NCBI GenBank assembly: GCA_033961575.1
Contig: CM066737.1
Span: 44,244,771 to 44,308,770, forward strand
Source: Aselliscus stoliczkanus
Taxonomy: Eukaryota; Chordata; Mammalia; Chiroptera; Hipposideridae
Direction: 5' to 3'
DNA: 64,000 nt
The notes beneath the pieces were generated by a model, which ran no database searches, was not told the origin of the DNA, and worked only from the letters and a program-made list of their open reading frames with translations. Positions 59,101-64,000 of this stretch are shown here, one piece after another (positions within the stretch are counted from its first letter, which is position 1; each line of letters begins with the position of its first letter). Both the position numbers and the translations under genes were made by a program.

Positions 59101-59929
59101 ATACATCCCTACGGGCAAGGGAAGTAAAACAACAAATGAACATATGGGATTATATCAGACTTAAAAGTTTTTTCACAACAAAGGAAATCATCAATAAAAC
59201 AAAAAGGAAGCCTACTGAATGGGAGAATATATTTGCCAACGATATATCTAATAAGGGGTTAATATCCAAAATTTATAAAACACTCATTCAATTCAACACC
59301 AAAAAAACAAACAACCCAATGAAAAAATGGGCAGAAGTCACAAAAAGACATTTCTCTAAAGAGGACATACAGATAGCCAACAGGCATATGAAAAAATGTT
59401 CAACCTCACTGGTCATTAGGGAAATACAAATAAAAACCACAATGAGATACCACCTCACTCCAGTTAGAATGGCTATCATCAATAAATCAACAAACAACAA
59501 GTGCTGGCAGGGCTGTGGGGAAAACGGGATCCTGCTGCACTGTTGGTGGGATTGCAGATTGGTGCAGCCACTATGGAAGTCAGTATTGAGGTATATCAAA
59601 AAACTGGAAATGGAATTACCTTTTGACCCAGCAATTCCACTCCTAGGTATTTATCCTGAAAAACCCAAGACACTTATTCAAAAAAATTTATGCACCCCTA
59701 TGTTCATTGCAGCGCTATTTACAATAGCTAAGACTTGGAAACAACTGAAATGCCCATCGGTAGATGACTGTGGTATATTTATACAATGGTGTATTACTCC
59801 ACTATAAAGAAAAATCAAATCGTACCATTTGCAATGATATGGATGGACCTAGAGACTATTATGTTAAGTGAAATATGTCAGTCAGAGAAAGACAAATACC
59901 ATATGATCTTACTCACATGTGGAATCTGA
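56131..59929 (+). pseudogene. L1 ORF2, multiple lesions including altered YADD box
   Basis: Starts with ATGGCAATAAATACG; endonuclease words ([27 protein letters not shown]) at 56366-56878, Z region at 57320-57868 ([18 protein letters not shown]), reverse transcriptase at 57829-58701, cysteine-rich C-terminus at 58953-59807 ([18 protein letters not shown]). Frameshifts or stops occur near 56265, 56880, 57300, 57860, 58700 and 59790. The catalytic box reads YADE: the second aspartate codon is GAA at 58228-58230, whereas the copy at about 40.48 kb has YADD. That residue coordinates the catalytic metal, so this reverse transcriptase would be dead even without the frameshifts. Confidence 0.9.
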
Positions 59930-60444
59930 AAAACTGAATGAATGAGCAAGGTAAACAGAAACTGTCTGATAGATATAGAGGAAAAACAGAGTTGCTAGTT
60001 TTGAGGGGGGTGGGAATGAGGGAGAAGGGGAAGGGATTAGATAACAAAAATAGGCAACTACAATATTGCCACAGGGATATGAATGAAAGTTCGGGGAATG
60101 TAATTAATAATGTTGTCAATGTTTTGTGGGATGTCAGATGGTCATATGTCTTGTTAGGGAGACCATTTCATGGATGGAGTAGAGGCTTGATCAATGCACT
60201 GTACATCTGAAGCTGAGGTTGTATATTATTGTATACCAACTGTAATTGAATATATAGATAGTCACGGGATGTGTATTATAATGTGGAAGGGAGTCAGAGG
60301 AAGTGTAATAGATATATATGATATGGGGGGGAGGAGTGGGGTGCCTAAATGGGAGTGGGGGGTTGTCACTTTGAGGGGTAAAAAGTATAACTATTGCACT
60401 GTGTTGTACACCTGAAACTAATTAAAAATAAATAAATAAATAAA

Positions 60445-62394
60445 TGAATAATTTTTTGTATTTCTGTTGTGTCTGTAGTAATTTCACCTCTTTCATTTCT
60501 CATTTTACTAATTTGTGTCCACTCTCTCTTTTTTTAAAAAAAGAAAAGATTTTATTGGGTAATTGGGCAAGGGGAACAGCATTGGGGAATCAGGGAAGGG
60601 GAACAGAAAGTTGCTGTCTTTTTGTTCTTCAGTCTATTTGTGGAGGACGTTGCTTCACAGGCCCATGTTGGTATCGTCCTTGCGCTCTTTCCGGATGAGG
60701 CACATCAGTCGCTGGCCTCTGGATGGTCACTCAACATGGCTATTGCCAGCTCACGCTGGCTGCCAGACACTCACACTGGCTGCCGACCACCCACTGTGGC
60801 CTATGTAAGCACACTGCAGCAGGGGCTGTAGCCTACACCATCACCGGGGATCGCACAGACCAGCTCCTTGTCGAGCTTTTGTTAGCTATAGAGGGCATTG
60901 TCACTGGCCCTTAAATGTGGGATGTAAACCGGGGCTGCTGGCATCCCAAGGCAGGTCTTAACCAATGCGCGACTTGGCCGGCCCATCTCTCTCTTTTTGT
61001 TGATGAACCTGGGTAGAGTTTTGTCAATTTTATTTATCTTCTCAAAAAGACCAGCTCTTGGTTTCATTGATCTTTTGTATTGTTTTTTTTTGTTCTCTAT
61101 ATTATTTATTTCTGCTCTGGTCTTTATTTTCTCCTTCCTTGTATTCCCTTTGCGCTTCTTTTGCTGTTCTTTTTCCAGTTCCCTGAAGTGTAACGATAAA
61201 CTGTCAATTTGATATTTTTCTTCCTTTTTTAGGTAGGCCTGCACTGCTATTAACTTCCCTCTTCAGACTGCTTTCGGTGCATCACAGAAATTTTGGGTCG
61301 TGGTGTTTTTGTTTTTGTTTGTCTCGAGGTATCTTTTGATTTCCTCCTTGATCTCATTTGTGATCCACTCTCACTATTTAGTAGCATGTTATTTAACCTC
61401 CATTTATTTGTCAGCTTTCTGGATTTCTTCTTATATTTGATTTCTAGTTTCATAGCATTGTGGTCAGATAAGACGCTTGAAATGATTTCTATCTTCTTAA
61501 ATTTACTGAGACTTGTTTTGTGGCCTAACATGTGGTCTATCTTGGAAAATGTTCCATGCGCACTTGAGAAGAATGTATATTCTCTAGCTTTGGGGTGAAA
61601 TGCTCTAATAATATCAATTAAATCCAGCTGGTCTAAACTGTCATGTAAGGTCACTGTGTCCATGTTTATTTTCTGTCTGGAGGATCTGTCCATAGGTGAC
61701 AGCGGTGTGTTGAATTCCCCTACTATGATAATGTTACTGTTGATCTTCATCTTTATGTCTGTCAATATCTGTTTTATATATTTAGGAGCTTCTATTTTAG
61801 ATGCATAGATGTTTACTAGGGTTATGTCCTCTTGTTGGATCAATCCCTTTATTTTTAGGAAGTGTCCTTTGTCCTTCATTATATTCTTCAATTTAACGTC
61901 CATTTTATCTGATATAAGTATTGCTACTCCACATTTTTTCTCAGTTCCATTTGCAAGAAATATTTTACTCCATCCCTTTACTTTCAGCCTGTACATGTCT
62001 CTTGATTTGAGGTGAGTCTCCGGTATACAGCATATGCAGGAGTCTTGCTTTTTATCCTTTCAACCACCCTATGATTTTTAATGGAACATTTAATTCATTT
62101 ACGTTTAATGTCATTATTGATAGGTGCGTAGTTATTGCCATTTAGTTATTTGTGTTCCTAGTCTTCTTTACTTAGGTTGTTTTTCTCTTCTGCTTAAAGA
62201 AGGCCTTTTAACATATCCTGCAATGCTGGCTTAGCTTATTCTTTCCGTGGAAGCTCCTTAACTCTCCTTCAATTTTAAATGATAACCTTGCTGGATAAAG
62301 CAATCTGGGTTTGTGGGCCTTTGTTTTTCATCACTTTGAAAACTTCCTGCCACTCCCTTCTGACCTGCAAAGTTTCTGTTGAAAAGTCGGTTGA
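60445..62394 (-). mobile_element. L1, 5' part (ORF2 endonuclease and ORF1 C-terminus)
   Basis: Continuation of the minus-strand L1 from 48509-51417. ORF2 pieces at 61996-61250 (endonuclease, with [16 protein letters not shown] and [11 protein letters not shown]) and 61244-60985; ORF1 C-terminus from about 62390. It is split by a SINE at 60536-60984 and cut by the next L1 at about 62395. Frames are broken, including loss of ORF2's first ~55 codons to frameshift. Confidence 0.88.
60536..60984 (-). mobile_element. Long-form SINE in L1
   Basis: Antisense full-length long form ending CTTGGCCGGCCC; target word CTCTCTCTTTTT at about 60522-60535 and from 60985. Confidence 0.92.
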
Positions 62395-63068
62395 GACTTT
62401 CGGTAAGATGGCAGAATAGAGGGACACTTTCCCAACTGCCTCCCAGGATCATATCAAAATTACAAATAATTTATACATTTATCCTTGGAAGTTCCCTGCA
62501 CACTAGATGAACAAAACCTCTAAACAAAGGACCCAAAGAGACCACGTCAAGTCTGGTTGGAGTAGCGCAGACGATAGAGGGCAAGCCCTGTGAGAGACAC
62601 CCCAGCTGTGGGGAGGCTTCTCCAGTTGGGGGAGAGACCCTCCAGCCCCACACCGAGCTCACCAGCCCAGAATTGCTTTGCCACAAAGAGGAGTTATACG
62701 ATAGTGGGTAGTAGAAATTACTGAGGACTCTCTTTGCTCGGCTTGGTGAGGCTGAGGGCAGCTGGAGAACCAGTGGGGTGGTGGGCACACGGGTTTGCTA
62801 GCCCGTGAGCACTCACCCGGTTCCTATTGGAGGGAGTAGCTCTGTGAGCTGGGCCCAGGAGCCTGTAGGGAAGGACTGAACTGAGCACCTTTGGTGCAGA
62901 AGCTAGAGGTTTTGGGAGCATTGTTCCCCTTGTGTGGAGCTTGCACAGGAGCGGTGTACAGTAGGGCACCATTTTTTCAGGGTAGGGCCCTCCCACAGAG
63001 GGTCAGATCCAGAGCCCCATATTTCTGGTGAAATTGGGGCAGGAGTGCATGCATGCATGCTCATGCAG

Positions 63069-63291
63069 ACTTGGATTCTCACCCTCCACCCTGCTTGTGC
63101 TGCATTGCCAGGGAAACACTGGGCGGGTGCCATCCGGCTCCAATAGGCTGCTCACTGAGATGCAGGAGTGTGTGAGCTGCCTTGGATCCCCACACTCTGC
63201 CCTGCTTGTGCTGCATTGCCAGGGAAATGCTTGGCGGGTGCCCTCAGGCTCCATTAGTCTGTTCACTGAGCCTCAGGAGTTCGCAAGCTGC
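63069..63291 (+). repeat. L1 5'UTR tandem monomers (2 units of ~111 bp)
   Basis: CTTGGAT(T/C)C(T/C)C...TGCTTGTGCTGCATTGCCAGG...GGCGGGTGCC...CTCACTGAG or TTCACTGAG...AGCTGC occurs twice (63069-63179, 63180-63291), and a third start follows at 63292. The same monomer wording occurs in HAL1-like copy 2 on the other strand. Confidence 0.8.
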
Positions 63292-63940
63292 CTTGGATCC
63301 CCGATTTTTTGTGCAGAGTTGCCATGCTGGGGATTGGCTGTTGGGCTGCTTAGCCTGATCTACGGACAGTTAATTGGGACAGGCTGAGACGGGGAGTTTT
63401 CGTGAAAGTATTGGGCCGGGAGCTGTGCGCCTGTGTGATCAGATCGAGGCATTCCTGGTGAGTCTGTGTCGGTTGGTTTCTGGTGCAGAGTGCATGCTGC
63501 TCTAACTTGGTGGGGGCCACTGACCACATCAAGTTCTGTCTTCGGGGCCTGTCCCACCCACCTCAAGCTGTGTTGCCAGAGGCACCCCTGAGCCCCCAGT
63601 GCCTGTCTCAGACGTCCATAGGCTACAGAGGATTTTTTTTGTAGTAGCGGACAACCTACAACAACCTGTGAGTTTTTTCTTGGGAGTGACCATGGTTCCA
63701 GAGCACACAGCAGCTAATTGCAGAAAGTTCACTGCAAGCCTGAGAGGGAGGCCAGACGCATAACGCTTTAAGCTCTTCCCCCCAACTGCTGGTGCTGAAT
63801 CGCCCAGAGACTCTCTATTGCTGAGCAAGTCGTCTGCAGATTAAAGAGGATGGAGACCCCCCACATCTTTTTTATTTTTTCTCTCTTCTTTCTAGGTGAT
63901 CTATCTAATACATTGACGCATTCACAGAACAACAGCCAGA

Positions 63941-64000
63941 ATGAAGAGACAAAGAAACACGTCCCAAGTAAAAGATCAGAAAAAAACTCTAGAAATGGAA
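63941..64000 (+). CDS. L1 ORF1, first 20 codons
   Basis: MKRQRNTSQVKDQKKTLEME, matching the lost N-terminus of HAL1-like copy 2 (MGKQRNMSQVKDQKKPPEME) better than that of the L1s at 43.5 and 55.2 kb (MGRQRNTTQIKEQKK). Open to the window edge; anything beyond is unknown. Confidence 0.85.
   Translation, partial: MKRQRNTSQVKDQKKTLEME

Larger units (their letters stand above)
53585..60444 (+). mobile_element. Full-length L1, about 6.86 kb
   Basis: Plus-strand L1 with every part present: 5'UTR 53585-55201 starting near GATCCGGTAAGATTGCCGC, ORF1 55202-56079, ORF2 56131-59929, 3'UTR to about 60425, then AAATAAATAAAT tail. The 5'UTR is GC-rich and contains two ~195-bp monomers. Both ORFs carry lesions. 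The left flank is the A-tail of the TPM4 retrocopy; the right flank is a minus-strand L1, about 740 bp further along that element than the sequence left of TPM4. Confidence 0.92.
62395..64000 (+). mobile_element. L1 5'UTR and start of ORF1, cut by window edge
   Basis: Starts near ACTTTCGGTAAGATGGCAGAATAG, the same opening (AATGGCGGAATAGA, CTGCCTCCCAGGATCA, TTACAAATAATTTATAC) as the HAL1-like element at 13751 read on its own strand. The 5'UTR contains about two tandem monomers (63069-63291). It shares GATTGGGACAGGCTGAGAC-type text with HAL1-like copy 2. Only 60 bases of ORF1 fall inside the window, so the rest of the element is unseen. Confidence 0.85.

Overview
The window looks like mammalian nuclear DNA, most likely from a bat and probably a rhinolophoid. 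It is AT-rich and dominated by retrotransposons. Several young L1 copies end in the 3'UTR wording typical of bat L1s (a TTTCAGGTGTACAACACAG motif beside an AAAT-rich tail). About 35 tRNA-headed SINEs share a GGCCGGCCGAGTGGC head. This is recognition from memory, not a database match; another laurasiatherian mammal remains possible. I see no multi-exon host gene, rRNA, genuine tRNA gene or CRISPR array. The only host-promoter-like segment is a GC-rich, CpG-dense block at about 6.0-6.75 kb, with a consensus 5' splice donor on the minus strand.

Layout. 0-10.3 kb: SINEs, two diverged copies of one ~650-850 bp segment, an 81-bp mariner-type MITE, the CpG block, and an old plus-strand L1. 10.4-13.75 kb: an internally deleted, ORF1-only (HAL1-like) L1 on the minus strand with clear target-site duplications (TSDs). 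13.8-31 kb: mostly non-coding sequence with L2 remnants, SINE clusters, a (TTC)n tract, an L1 insertion with a probable 3' transduction, a COX7B retrocopy, a Tigger-type DNA transposon, and a solo LTR inside a SINE. 32.8-45.8 kb: a deep nest. One old minus-strand L1 is split by a RACGAP1 retrocopy (itself holding SINEs) and by a three-unit SINE. That SINE is split by an RPS15A retrocopy with an undamaged 130-codon frame and by a second, unrecognised retrocopy, which is in turn split by a near-complete minus-strand L1. 45.8-48.5 kb: a SINE split by a second HAL1-like element sharing the first one's internal junction. 48.5-64 kb: a minus-strand L1 split by a TPM4 retrocopy abutting a 6.9-kb plus-strand L1, with about 740 bp of the host L1 missing at that point. 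A further L1, running off the right edge, then enters its ORF1.

How the parts work together. L1 ORF1 and ORF2 proteins supply the reverse transcription that made the SINEs, processed mRNA copies and HAL1-like elements here; the TSDs and A-tails seen throughout fit target-primed reverse transcription. The ORF1-only elements share 5'UTR wording with the L1 entering at 62.4 kb, which makes that lineage a candidate autonomous partner. The strongest second-look items are the replicating ORF1-only L1 lineage, the modular SINE families with a shared tail carrying AATAAA, the intact RPS15A retrogene candidate, and the TPM4/L1 junction with target deletion.
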